The notes: generated by a model not told the origin, from the letters alone. A stretch of DNA of 39,228 nucleotides from Marinibacterium sp039179965 (GCA_039179965.1 JBCDEC010000007.1:1-39228), one strand, 5' to 3'. Positions 7,656-16,396 are shown, numbered from the stretch's first letter. Numbers and translations are program-made.

Positions 7656-8663
7656 GTGCCAGGGATCTGCGTGCTTGGCTGCGGTCGCATTGGCCGTATG
7701 CATGTCGACAATATAGCGGCTCATCCGCGCGCCGAACTGGCCGGGGTCTTTGATGTTCATGCCCCTTCTGCCGAGGCTTGTGCCGAGGCCCACGGCGTTC
7801 CCAGTTTTGCCTCTGCCGATGCCGCTATCCTGGCAAGCGCGACCGAGGCCGTGCTAATCGCAACGCCTACTGACACCCATGTCGATCTGATCGAAGCCTG
7901 CGTCACGGCCGGAAAGCCGGTTCTGTGTGAAAAGCCGATTGATCTGTCTTTGGAGCGGGTGAACGCGCTTAAGTCGCGGATTTCGGATGCGGATGTGCCC
8001 ATCATGCTGGGCTTTGTGCGCCGGTTCGATCCCGGGCACGCGGCGGCGAAGGCCGCCGTCGTGGCGGGGGAGATCGGAGACTTGCATCAGGTGATCATCA
8101 CGTCGCGTGATCCCGGCATGGCGCCTGACGCATACATCGAAAGCTCCGGCGGGATTTTTCGGGACATGACCATTCATTATCTCGACCTCGCACGGTTCAT
8201 GCTGGGCGAAGAGGTTGTCGCGGTTTCAGCCACCGGCTCCAGACTGGTCGATCCGGACCTAATGGCACGATGCGGGGACTACGATACTGTCGCCGTGACG
8301 CTGTCGACGGCCAGCGGCAAACAGGCTGTGATCACAAACTCGCGCCATGCAGCCTATGGCTATGATCAGCGGGTCGAGCTGTTCGGCTCGGCGGGGATGG
8401 TGATCTCGGAAAACCATCGTGAAACCCTGGTGACCCGGCACGTTGCGGGGGCCACGAATGTATCCGCGCCGCTCCAGCACTTTTTCATCGAGCGCTACGG
8501 CGAAGCCTTCGATGCCGAAATCGGGCACTTTGTCGATGCGATCGAGACCGGGATGCCAGTTCCTGTCGGATTTGAAGACGGCCGGCGTGCCTTGCTGCTG
8601 GCAGAGGCCTGCGGGCTGTCTGTCGCCCAGGGCCGGGCCGTCAAGGTGGATGAATTGGCCTAG
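7656..8663 (+). CDS. iolG: Inositol 2-dehydrogenase IolG
   Basis: About 335 residues; oxidises myo-inositol to 2-keto-myo-inositol with NAD. The protein closely follows the alphaproteobacterial IolG pattern: GCGRIGRMH at residues 8-16, FDVHAPSAEA, CEKPIDLSLERVNA with catalytic K93, GFVRRFDPGH, VIITSRDPG, the D170-x3-H174 pair in FRDMTIHYLDLARFMLGEE, and PVGFEDGRRALLLAEA near the end. I chose GTG 7656 because GGGGAGG (7644-7650) sits 5 nt upstream; an in-frame TTG at 7617 would begin inside the operator. It is the first gene of the rightward operon and supplies the substrate of IolE. Confidence 0.94.
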   Translation: MPGICVLGCGRIGRMHVDNIAAHPRAELAGVFDVHAPSAEACAEAHGVPSFASADAAILASATEAVLIATPTDTHVDLIEACVTAGKPVLCEKPIDLSLERVNALKSRISDADVPIMLGFVRRFDPGHAAAKAAVVAGEIGDLHQVIITSRDPGMAPDAYIESSGGIFRDMTIHYLDLARFMLGEEVVAVSATGSRLVDPDLMARCGDYDTVAVTLSTASGKQAVITNSRHAAYGYDQRVELFGSAGMVISENHRETLVTRHVAGATNVSAPLQHFFIERYGEAFDAEIGHFVDAIETGMPVPVGFEDGRRALLLAEACGLSVAQGRAVKVDELA

Positions 8664-8693
8664 CCGCCAAAACAAGTGGGACGAAAGAACACA

Positions 8694-9503
8694 ATGACCT
8701 GGAACAAGATCAAACACTTGTGGGCCGAGGGCAAACCGGTGCTGAACGGCTGGCTGTCGATTGGCAATCCGTTCACCGCAGAGATCATGGCGGCGCAAGG
8801 CTATGATTCGCTGACAATTGACATACAGCACGGGGCGCTGGACTACGCCGCCGCCCTGCCCATGATGCAGGCGCTGCGGGCCTCTGGCGCTGGCATCGGA
8901 GTGCGCGTGCCGTGGCTGGATCCGGGCTATATCATGAAGGCGCTGGACGCGGGGGCTCTGACCATCATCTGCCCGATGATAAACACCGCGGAACAGGCGG
9001 CGGAATTTGTCAGCTACCTGCGCTACCCGCCCCTTGGGCAACGCAGCTATGGCCCGACGCGCGCGGGATTTGCCATGCCGGGATACGGACCTGTGATGAA
9101 TGACGAGGTGCTGGCTCTGGCGATGATCGAAACGGCGGAAGGGGTGGCCAATCTCGAAGAGATCGCGGCGACGCCGGGACTGGATGGCGTCTATGTCGGC
9201 CCCGCGGATCTGACACTGGGCACCCAGAACGGCCGTCTTGCCCCCGGCTTTGATCGCGAAGAGCCTGAGATGGTCGAATTGATCCAGCACATTGCAACGG
9301 TCTGCAAAGCGCACGGGATAAAGGCCGGTCTGCATTGCGGCACACCGGATTATGCGGTGAAGGCCATTGGCTGGGGCTATTCCCTGACCACGATTTCGGG
9401 TGATGCGCGCCTCCTGGCCGGCGCCGCGTTGGCAAGCGTCAAAGCCTTTCGAAATCTGACCACCGGGCAAGACGGCGCCTCCGGCACGTCGGGGAGTTAC
9501 TGA
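8694..9503 (+). CDS. HpcH/HpaI-type class II aldolase
   Basis: About 269 residues, a metal-dependent pyruvate-type aldolase of the HpcH/HpaI family, related to 4-hydroxy-2-oxoheptanedioate and 2-keto-3-deoxy-L-rhamnonate aldolases. Visible landmarks are the catalytic histidine in TIDIQHGALDY (H46), GVRVPW with the substrate-binding arginine (R71), the metal-site glutamate in AMIETAEGVANLEEI, and VYVGPADLTLG. ATG 8694 is preferred over an in-frame GTG at 8676 because it aligns with the family start. Such enzymes cleave 2-keto-3-deoxy acids to pyruvate plus an aldehyde. Its presence beside iolG, and the absence of IolC and IolJ, suggests it may do the carbon-splitting step here; that is inference. 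Confidence 0.9.
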   Translation: MTWNKIKHLWAEGKPVLNGWLSIGNPFTAEIMAAQGYDSLTIDIQHGALDYAAALPMMQALRASGAGIGVRVPWLDPGYIMKALDAGALTIICPMINTAEQAAEFVSYLRYPPLGQRSYGPTRAGFAMPGYGPVMNDEVLALAMIETAEGVANLEEIAATPGLDGVYVGPADLTLGTQNGRLAPGFDREEPEMVELIQHIATVCKAHGIKAGLHCGTPDYAVKAIGWGYSLTTISGDARLLAGAALASVKAFRNLTTGQDGASGTSGSY

Positions 9504-10477
9504 TGCCGCACGTGGTGGTGGCCGGTCCGCTGCATGCCTCCGGTCGGGCGGTTCTCGACAGGGCCGGGGACGTCTCCGTGACTTACATTGATGAAACCTC
9601 TGAACCCAGTCTCGCGGCCGAGATCGGCTCTGCCGATGGCGTGCTCCTGCGCACGCAGCCCATGACACCACCGACCATTGCCAAAGCGGAGCGGCTCAAG
9701 ATCGTGTCGCGGCATGGTGTGGGGTATGACGCCGTTGATCTGGGCGCATTGAACGACCGTGGCATCGCACTGGCGGTCTGCGGTGACGTCAATTCACGGA
9801 CGGTGGCCGAGCACGCGGCCCTTCTGATCCTGGCCGCTTCAAAACGGGTGCTGCGGGCCGATGCGGCCGTGCGCAGCGGCCCTTGGGAGTGGCGCAACCG
9901 GCTGGAGGCGCGTGACCTGCGCGGCCAGAACCTGCTTCTTGTGGGCTATGGACGGATCGGGCGGCAGACCGGAGCCCTGATGCATGGATTCGGAATGAAC
10001 CTGCGCGCCTATGATCCGGTCTTGCAGGAGCGGGGCTGGCCCAAGGAGGGCGCAGCCCCGGTCGCCTCCCTTGCCGAAGGTCTGTCCTGGGCCGATGTCA
10101 TTTCCTTTTCGGTGCCTCAGACGGACCGCCCGATGATCGGTGAGGCCGAGTTGAACCGAATGCGCGACGGGGTGGTGCTGGTCAACACCGCGCGCGGCGG
10201 GATCTTTGACGAGGCGGCTCTGATCGCGGGATTGGAAAGCGGCAAGGTTGGCGCCGCCGGTCTTGATGTCTTTGCGGCTGAGCCGGTGCCCCCGAGCCAT
10301 CCGATTTGCGCATTTGATCAGGTCATCCTGACGCCTCATATCGGCGGGCTGACCCGGGACGCGGCCGAGCGGATGGCCGTGTCATCCGCGCAGAACATCC
10401 TCGATTTCTTTCAGGGCCGGATCGATCCGGACCTCGTGGTGAACAAAGAGCATATTGATGTCCTACGCCAAGCCTAA
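9503..10477 (+). CDS. D-isomer 2-hydroxyacid dehydrogenase
   Basis: A 324-residue NAD-dependent 2-hydroxyacid dehydrogenase of the SerA/hydroxypyruvate-reductase family. The nucleotide motif GYGRIGRQTG starts near residue 148. The catalytic triad is visible as Arg in NTARGGIFDEAAL, Glu in LDVFAAEP and His in TPHIGGLT. GGGGAG lies just upstream, and the ATG overlaps the aldolase stop (TGATG), so the two are coupled. Pairing with an aldolase suggests it reduces or oxidises a small keto or hydroxy acid or semialdehyde product such as hydroxypyruvate or glyoxylate. Serine biosynthesis (SerA) is less likely because there is no C-terminal ACT or ASB domain. Confidence 0.9.
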   Translation: MPHVVVAGPLHASGRAVLDRAGDVSVTYIDETSEPSLAAEIGSADGVLLRTQPMTPPTIAKAERLKIVSRHGVGYDAVDLGALNDRGIALAVCGDVNSRTVAEHAALLILAASKRVLRADAAVRSGPWEWRNRLEARDLRGQNLLLVGYGRIGRQTGALMHGFGMNLRAYDPVLQERGWPKEGAAPVASLAEGLSWADVISFSVPQTDRPMIGEAELNRMRDGVVLVNTARGGIFDEAALIAGLESGKVGAAGLDVFAAEPVPPSHPICAFDQVILTPHIGGLTRDAAERMAVSSAQNILDFFQGRIDPDLVVNKEHIDVLRQA

Positions 10478-11585
10478 ACTGAACGTCGGTCTGATTGGTA
10501 CGGGGTTTATGGGAAAGGCCCATGCCTTTGGGTTTATCGATGCCGCACGGGTGTTTGACTTGCCCGTTGACGCACATCTGCACACGGTGGCCGATATCGA
10601 TGAACCTGCCGCTCAGGCCGCGGCCCGGACCTACGGCTTCGATCGGGCGACGGCGGATTGGCAAGAGATCGTCGCCAATCCGGATATCGACATCGTCTCG
10701 ATTACCGCACCAAACGCCTTGCACAAGACGATGTCGCTGGCGGCCATCGCCGCCGGCAAACATGTCTATTGCGAAAAACCTCTGGCCCCGTTGGCCTCGG
10801 ATGCGGCAGAGATGACGGCGGCTGCCGAGCGGGCCGGGGTGAAGACGCAGGTCGGCTTCAACTACATCTGCAACCCGATCTTCTCTTTGGCGCGCGACAT
10901 GATCGCATCCGGCGAGTTGGGTGAGATCCGCAGCTACCGTGGCCTCCATGCCGAGGACTACATGGCCGATGAAACCGGTGCCTTTACCTTTCGCCACGAC
11001 GCCGCAGGCGGCGGGGCGCTTGCCGATCTGGGCAGTCATACCCTTGCCACGGCCGAATTTCTCATTGGCCCCATCGTCGAGGTCATGGGCGATTGCGTCA
11101 CGATGATCGACGAACGTCCGGACGGGGCGCAGGGCCGGCGCCGCGTTGAGGTTGACGATGTTGGCCGGGCCTTTCTGCGCTTTGCCAATGGCGTGTCGGG
11201 ATCGATTGAAGGCAACTGGATCGCTACGGGCCGAAAAATGCAGCACGATTTCGAAGTGCACGGGTCAAAGGGCGCCTTGTTTTTTACCGGGGAGCGACTC
11301 AACGAGTTGCATCATTTTTCGACCCACGACCCCAAGGGGCGGCAGGGGTTTCGCAAGATCGAAGCGGGACCGGATCATCCGCCCTACGGCGACTTTATCG
11401 TCGCACCGGGTCACCAGATTGGCTTTAACGACCTCAAGACGGTCGAGGTGGCAGGTTATCTGTCGGCGATTGCCGGCAGTGCGCCCGAGCCCTTCAATTT
11501 TCGCGCCGGATGGCGGATCCAGTCGCTTGTGGAACAGATCCAGCATTCGGCGCGCGAACGGCGCTGGATCACGGTGGAGGACTGA
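10458..11585 (+). CDS. Gfo/Idh/MocA family oxidoreductase
   Basis: A 375-residue NAD(P)-dependent sugar or cyclitol oxidoreductase. GTGFMGKAHA lies around residues 14-23, CEKP with catalytic K107 at 105-108, and the active-site pair D190-x3-H194 in GGGALADLGSHTLATAEFLIGP. It is about 30 residues longer than IolG and belongs to another subfamily, close to proteins annotated as scyllo-inositol or myo-inositol 2-dehydrogenase-like. ATG 10458 is preferred; AAAGAG precedes it. It overlaps the preceding gene by 20 bp, so it is part of the same transcript. A probable role is interconversion of inositol stereoisomers or keto-inositols; the substrate is unproven. Confidence 0.87.
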   Translation: MSYAKPKLNVGLIGTGFMGKAHAFGFIDAARVFDLPVDAHLHTVADIDEPAAQAAARTYGFDRATADWQEIVANPDIDIVSITAPNALHKTMSLAAIAAGKHVYCEKPLAPLASDAAEMTAAAERAGVKTQVGFNYICNPIFSLARDMIASGELGEIRSYRGLHAEDYMADETGAFTFRHDAAGGGALADLGSHTLATAEFLIGPIVEVMGDCVTMIDERPDGAQGRRRVEVDDVGRAFLRFANGVSGSIEGNWIATGRKMQHDFEVHGSKGALFFTGERLNELHHFSTHDPKGRQGFRKIEAGPDHPPYGDFIVAPGHQIGFNDLKTVEVAGYLSAIAGSAPEPFNFRAGWRIQSLVEQIQHSARERRWITVED

Positions 11586-11586
11586 G

Positions 11587-12657
11587 ATGAACATCAGGTA
11601 CGGGGTTGTGGGCGCTGGATGGATATCACAGATCGCCTTTTTGCCGGGCGTGGCGCTGACCGGAAATTCAGCGACCGCTGCCATCGTCAGTGGCTCGCCT
11701 GCCAAAGCCAGCGCCCTGGCCGCGTTTTACGACATCCCGCACGTTTACGGTTACGATGACTATGACGCGATGCTGGCCGCGGATGTGGTCGACGCGGTTT
11801 ACATTGCCCTGCCCAACGGGATGCATGCCGACTTCGCGATCCGCGCGGCGCGGGCCGGAAAGCATGCCCTGGTGGAAAAACCGCTGGCGGTGACTTCGGC
11901 CCAATGCGCGGCGATGATCGAGTCCGCGCGCGACGCCGGGGTCTACCTGATGACCGCTTACCGGCTGCACAACGAGCCGGGAACGGTGCATGTGCTGGAT
12001 TTGATCCGATCTGGCGCGATCGGTGATCCCCGCGTCTTTTCCTCGCTCTTTTCCTTTCCGGCCGGTCCAGACAATCATCGTTTGCAGGCCGAGCATTGGG
12101 GCGGCCCCTTGCAGGACATCGGGGTCTATTGCGTCAATGCCGTGCGGCATATCTTTCAGGACGAACCAACCCATGTCACGGCTGTGCGCAATCACGTGGA
12201 AGATCCCCGGTTTCAGGAGGTCGAGGAAACTCTGGCGGCCACGCTGATGTTTCCGCAGGGCCGTGTCGCCCAGTTCGCGGTCAGTTTTGGGGCCGAACAG
12301 CTCGACATGTACCGCATTGCCGGAACCGAAGGCGAAATCTCGGTGGAGGGTGCGTATGACTTTCAGTCGCCCACCACGGTCCGGCTGACGCGCGGGGCAG
12401 AAGTGATCACGCACGAGTTCCCTCAGACCGACCAGTTTGCCGGGCAGACGGCCTATTTTTCCGACTGCATCCTGTCCGGAACACCGCCTGAGTCTGACGG
12501 TGCCGAGGGCATGACGGACGTGGAGATCCTGCTGGCCATCGAAGACGCGATGCAGAGTGGAACCTTGCAGGAGATCGCTCTGCCGCCACGTCCCCGCCAC
12601 CCGGAGACGGACATGGTCCGCCGCATCGAACCCACGCTGCGTCGCCTGATGCTCTGA
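11587..12657 (+). CDS. Gfo/Idh/MocA oxidoreductase, glucose-fructose-oxidoreductase-like subtype
   Basis: About 356 residues. The Rossmann motif is GAGWISQIAF near residues 9-18 and the catalytic lysine lies in VEKP (K98). The second active-site position is D177-IGV-Y181: tyrosine replaces the histidine of inositol dehydrogenases, as in glucose-fructose oxidoreductase and 1,5-anhydrofructose or xylose dehydrogenase types. The start at ATG 11587 is set by GGTGGAGG 6 nt upstream; the reading frame stays open far upstream, but that part overlaps the previous gene and shows no family similarity. It is the third Gfo/Idh protein of the rightward operon. It may act on a pyranose or keto-sugar rather than on inositol. 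Confidence 0.86.
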   Translation: MNIRYGVVGAGWISQIAFLPGVALTGNSATAAIVSGSPAKASALAAFYDIPHVYGYDDYDAMLAADVVDAVYIALPNGMHADFAIRAARAGKHALVEKPLAVTSAQCAAMIESARDAGVYLMTAYRLHNEPGTVHVLDLIRSGAIGDPRVFSSLFSFPAGPDNHRLQAEHWGGPLQDIGVYCVNAVRHIFQDEPTHVTAVRNHVEDPRFQEVEETLAATLMFPQGRVAQFAVSFGAEQLDMYRIAGTEGEISVEGAYDFQSPTTVRLTRGAEVITHEFPQTDQFAGQTAYFSDCILSGTPPESDGAEGMTDVEILLAIEDAMQSGTLQEIALPPRPRHPETDMVRRIEPTLRRLML

Positions 12658-12682
12658 TCCGCGGGCCTCTCTTCGCCCGGAT
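12657..12682 (+). other. Hairpin between the last catabolic gene and the rpiR-type gene
   Basis: ATCC/GGAT and GGGC/GCCC arms form an 8-bp stem with a 2-nt bulge and an 8-nt loop directly after the stop codon. There is no T-run, so it is more likely an mRNA-processing or partial-attenuation element than a true terminator. Confidence 0.35.
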
Positions 12683-12730
12683 CCGCCATCGCCTGAAACA
12701 GCCAACCCATAGTCCATTAGGACAGCCCGG

Positions 12731-13606
12731 ATGCCCCCAACCGATTTCGAAACGCTGATCCAGATGATCCATGAGCGCTATGAGCAGATGAGCAAATCTC
12801 ATCAGCAGATCTCGGTTTATCTGACGCAGAACCCCAATGAGATTGCGGTGCATTCGGTGAACACGATTGCCAATCGCTGCGGGCTGCACGCGTCGAACTT
12901 CGTGAGGTTTGCGCAGGCGTTGGGATATAGCGGGTTCAAGGACCTTCAGATGCTGTTTCAAAAACGGCTTGAGACCGCGGCACCGGGGTTCGAAGCGCGC
13001 GTCAACGCCCTTGAGGCTGATCTCGGCAACCGGGACGACCCGACCGACTTCGGGTTTTTGCAAGACATCGTGGTCAAAGACATCGCCTCGCTCCAGGCTT
13101 TGCTGGACGACGTCTCCGGAGCTGATCTGGCCCGGGCGGCGGATTTGCTGAGCGACGCAGAAAGCGTCTATCTGCTGGGCCAGTTGCGCTCTGCGCCGGT
13201 GGTGGAATTCATGCGCTACATGCTCACGATGATTGGCAAGCGGTGTGTTCTGCTTGATCCCAGTGGCGGGCTGGCCACCCATATGGCGCATACCATCTCC
13301 GACCGGGATGTGCTGGTCGCCGTATCGTTTCGCTATTATGCCAACGAGGTGGTGACCATCGTCGATCAGGTCGGCGCGCGCGATTGCAAGATCGTGGCGA
13401 TGTCAGACGGAACCCTGTCGCCGCTGGCCAAATCGGCGGATGTTCTGTTTTCGGTGCCCGAACATCGGCATACCTTTTCGCGCTCCATTGCGGCACCCAT
13501 GTGCATCTCCCAGGCGCTTGTTCTGGCGACGGCTGCCCGGCTGCAGGCAGGCAGCGCACGTCCGAAGATTCCGACCGTCACCCGGTCCGACAGGTCTCAG
13601 ACGTGA
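12731..13606 (+). CDS. MurR/RpiR family transcriptional regulator (candidate IolR)
   Basis: A 291-residue regulator with an N-terminal RpiR-type helix-turn-helix (residues about 1-77, with HSVNTIANRCGLHASNFVRFAQALGYSGFKDLQ) and a C-terminal SIS sugar-phosphate-binding domain (about 125-265, with VYLLGQLRSAPVVEFMRYML and DVLVAVSFRYYANEVVTIV). In rhizobia the inositol regulator IolR belongs to this family, so a role as sensor of an inositol-pathway intermediate is likely. It lies 73 nt after the last oxidoreductase of the rightward operon and is probably co-transcribed, giving feedback. The palindrome at 7617 is its most likely target, by inference only. Confidence 0.88.
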   Translation: MPPTDFETLIQMIHERYEQMSKSHQQISVYLTQNPNEIAVHSVNTIANRCGLHASNFVRFAQALGYSGFKDLQMLFQKRLETAAPGFEARVNALEADLGNRDDPTDFGFLQDIVVKDIASLQALLDDVSGADLARAADLLSDAESVYLLGQLRSAPVVEFMRYMLTMIGKRCVLLDPSGGLATHMAHTISDRDVLVAVSFRYYANEVVTIVDQVGARDCKIVAMSDGTLSPLAKSADVLFSVPEHRHTFSRSIAAPMCISQALVLATAARLQAGSARPKIPTVTRSDRSQT

Positions 13607-13645
13607 GTACTTTGATCTGCAAGGCTGCGGCGCGGCGGTCCCGCT

Positions 13646-16396
13646 TCAGAGGTCATGTGCGCAGGCACTGGCCGCGTCGGCCGCTTCGATCTGTTTGACG
13701 AGATCGTCACGCGTGAAGGGTTTGGCGAGAACCGAGGCATGACGCAGCGCGGGGAAGGCTTCGATTTTGGCATCGCCCGGGCGCCCGGAGATGAAAACGA
13801 CCGAGGTCCTTGGCGCGGCGCCCAGCATTTCGGCGGCAAACTCCGGACCCAAAACGCCGCCTGGAAGCATCACATCCGAAATCAGCAGGTCGATTTTGTG
13901 GTCGGCTTTCAGAATCCTGCGCGCCTCGGCCACGCTATCAGCCTGCAGGACCGAAAAACCGAACGCGGCCAGCGTTCGCGTCAGGAACTTGCGGACATCG
14001 CTGTCATCTTCCAGCACCAGTGTCACCCGCCCGTTGCCGTCGATGGATTTGACCGGTGCGGGCGTTACATCGGCCGGGCGCGCCGGCGCCGGGCTGCGCG
14101 GCAGATAAAGCGCAATCGTTGTGCCCTGACCCGGTGTGCTGGCGATCTGGACATCGCCGCCGGACTGCTTGGCAAACCCATACACCGACGACAGGCCAAG
14201 ACCGGACCCCTTGCCGACATCCTTTGTGGTGAAGAAAGGTTCGAACGCGCGGGACAGCACCTCCGGCGACATGCCGACACCAGTGTCGGCAACCGAAAGC
14301 CTGACGTAGTCGCCGGGTTCGGCGTCGATGGACTCCGCTGCCTCCAGCGTCACGTTATGGCTTGAAATCGACAGGGTTCCGCCACCTGGCATCGCATCGC
14401 GCGAATTCAGCGCCATGTTAAGAAGCGATGTCTCCACCTGACCCGGGTCGGCAATCGCGCTCCAAAGCGGGTCTTCGATGTCGATCTCAATGGCGATTTC
14501 CTCACCCAAGGTCCGGCGCAACAGTTCCGTCATTTCCATCAGAAGTTCGCCCAGGTTGACCGCCTGGGGTGAGAGCGGCTGCTTGCGCGAGAACGCCAGC
14601 AGCCTTTGGGTGAGATCCGCCCCGCGCCGCACCGCTTTGTGAATCGGTGCGCCGATTTCAGGGTCGAGGTTTTGGGTGGCCTCCATCAGATCGATATTGC
14701 CGCCGATGACAGTGAGCAGGTTGTTGAAGTCATGGGCCACGCCGCCGGTCAACTGCCCGACAGCATCCAGTTTCATGGCATGTTGCAGGGCCTCTTCGGA
14801 TTTCAGCCGTTCGGTCAGATCAATCGAGCAAAGAAGGATCCTGCCGTAGGTTTCCTCGTGGCCGGGAATGACCGACCATTTGGCCGCCACGGTGCGCACC
14901 GATCCATCGGTTCGGGTAATCTGCGTTTCGTAACTGCGCCCCAGCGCGCCGCTGTGCAGCGTTTCGACGGTTTTGCGCACGATCTTGCGGGCCGCCGGTG
15001 ACAGCGTGCGCACGACCTTTTGCAACATCTCCGACTTGTCCTTGTAGCCGTGCTGCTCCAGCGATGCGCGATTGGCGTCAACCACGACGATCTCACGGCT
15101 GCAGGCCTCCAGAAATTCAGGATGCGCGTCGATATAGTCGGAAAACGCTTGCGGGTCAGGCAGGTTGACCTCGTTGATCAGCGCCTTCATGCCCGAGAGA
15201 TCTTCCTCGCGAATGGGAATGGGCGCACTTTCGAACAGGCTTCGAAACCGGACCTCGCTGGTTTCCCGTGCCGCTTCCGCGCTGAGCCGTTCGTTCATCT
15301 CATGGCGCATGCTAGCGTTGGCAGCCTCCAGCACTTGGTTGTACTTGATCTGTTCATGTCGCGCTTCGGCGCTGTCTTTGGCCAGCCGATTGATGTCCGA
15401 CACGAGCGTTTCAAATTCTTCGATGGCCACCACCTTGCGCCCGGTGTTGACGCGAACGTCGTCGCGTTCCTCGGCGACCAGGTGAACGGCTTTGGCAATA
15501 TAGCCCAGCTGCCGGGAAAATTGCACGGACAGGGCGAGAGCGAGGCCGAGCGAGAGGAAAACTCCGATGGACAGCACCACGAGCGCATCGCGGTTAAACC
15601 CGGTGGCAATGTTCTTGAGTTCTGCCATCGGTTGCGGGACGATGACGCCCCAGCCGACGCCCGGCACAGGCGCAAAGCCGGCAACCATCTCTTCCTGCAT
15701 CAGCGGTGAAAAGAACATCTCCACACCGGTTTCGCCCTGCTGAAACCGTTCAAAGAGCGGAATGCCGGACAGATCATAGGTCTGGGCCTTTTGTCCCTTC
15801 ATAGGATGCGCGAGGGTCTGCCCGGTCTGATCGAGTATGGCCGCATGTCCCTGTTCGCCGAACTGGACCTGCGCAATCAAGGCATCGAAGAATTCGGTGC
15901 CAACGGCGCCGATGACAAGCTCATTGCCGATGCGCTTTGCCAGAAAAATACGAGGTGCTTCGTCCGGCGGGGCCACAACAGGCGAAATTGCGCCCTTGGC
16001 CCCGTCGGCCAGATCCCGAAGCATCGTCAGCCGACTGTCAGGGACAACATTCGGGCAGGGCTGATCCTCTACGAGATAGGCCCGGATCAGGGCGCCTGTG
16101 TCCGCATTCACAACGCAAATGTGGCGAAAGCCCAGGTCTTCAAAGATCGGCCAGGCTTCGTCGCCGCCGCCGTTGGAAATCAGCGGGCCATAGGCATCCA
16201 GCACAATTGTCAGGTCACGGTGATACTCGGCCAGCGAAGAGGACAGGTTTTCGGCAATGAGCAGATGCCGGTCATAGGCACCGGCGATTTCAGAATCCAG
16301 AATGCGCGAATAAGGCCATGACCAGAAGATCGCCAGTGGCATGCCCGAGGCAATGATAAACGCCACAGCAAGGTATGTCCTTACTCGCAGAGTCAT
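13646..16396 (-). CDS. Membrane hybrid sensor histidine kinase with C-terminal receiver
   Basis: A 916-residue hybrid kinase. Transmembrane helix 1 spans about residues 7-27, a periplasmic Cache-like sensor about 30-265, transmembrane helix 2 about 270-292, then a HAMP-like linker and coiled coil (about 295-380) and a PAS domain (about 383-530). The HisKA segment is of the GGVAHDFNNLL type with H555; the ATPase domain has N660/N664, DTGVGM (D704) and GKGSGLGLSS. The receiver domain (about 790-910) has acidic residues EDD near 796-798, phospho-acceptor D841 and K892. It is complete. No separate response regulator or phosphotransferase is adjacent, so its output is unknown. It converges with the RpiR gene and diverges from paaA; a link to either is unproven. 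Confidence 0.9.
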   Translation of the reverse strand: MTLRVRTYLAVAFIIASGMPLAIFWSWPYSRILDSEIAGAYDRHLLIAENLSSSLAEYHRDLTIVLDAYGPLISNGGGDEAWPIFEDLGFRHICVVNADTGALIRAYLVEDQPCPNVVPDSRLTMLRDLADGAKGAISPVVAPPDEAPRIFLAKRIGNELVIGAVGTEFFDALIAQVQFGEQGHAAILDQTGQTLAHPMKGQKAQTYDLSGIPLFERFQQGETGVEMFFSPLMQEEMVAGFAPVPGVGWGVIVPQPMAELKNIATGFNRDALVVLSIGVFLSLGLALALSVQFSRQLGYIAKAVHLVAEERDDVRVNTGRKVVAIEEFETLVSDINRLAKDSAEARHEQIKYNQVLEAANASMRHEMNERLSAEAARETSEVRFRSLFESAPIPIREEDLSGMKALINEVNLPDPQAFSDYIDAHPEFLEACSREIVVVDANRASLEQHGYKDKSEMLQKVVRTLSPAARKIVRKTVETLHSGALGRSYETQITRTDGSVRTVAAKWSVIPGHEETYGRILLCSIDLTERLKSEEALQHAMKLDAVGQLTGGVAHDFNNLLTVIGGNIDLMEATQNLDPEIGAPIHKAVRRGADLTQRLLAFSRKQPLSPQAVNLGELLMEMTELLRRTLGEEIAIEIDIEDPLWSAIADPGQVETSLLNMALNSRDAMPGGGTLSISSHNVTLEAAESIDAEPGDYVRLSVADTGVGMSPEVLSRAFEPFFTTKDVGKGSGLGLSSVYGFAKQSGGDVQIASTPGQGTTIALYLPRSPAPARPADVTPAPVKSIDGNGRVTLVLEDDSDVRKFLTRTLAAFGFSVLQADSVAEARRILKADHKIDLLISDVMLPGGVLGPEFAAEMLGAAPRTSVVFISGRPGDAKIEAFPALRHASVLAKPFTRDDLVKQIEAADAASACAHDL

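Noticed and set aside
8259..9671. 470-codon open frame on the minus strand opposite iolG, aldolase and hydroxyacid dehydrogenase
   Set aside because: It spans several confident plus-strand genes and its translation is low-complexity, rich in Arg, His and Gln, as expected for a shadow frame.
9503..10477. serA (phosphoglycerate dehydrogenase) for the 2-hydroxyacid dehydrogenase
   Set aside because: It is 324 residues with no C-terminal regulatory domain and lies in a catabolic operon; the generic family name is safer.
11146..11586. Longer version of the Gfo/Idh gene starting inside the previous gene
   Set aside because: The Rossmann motif begins just after ATG 11587, which has a strong ribosome-binding site; upstream sequence belongs to the preceding gene in another frame.
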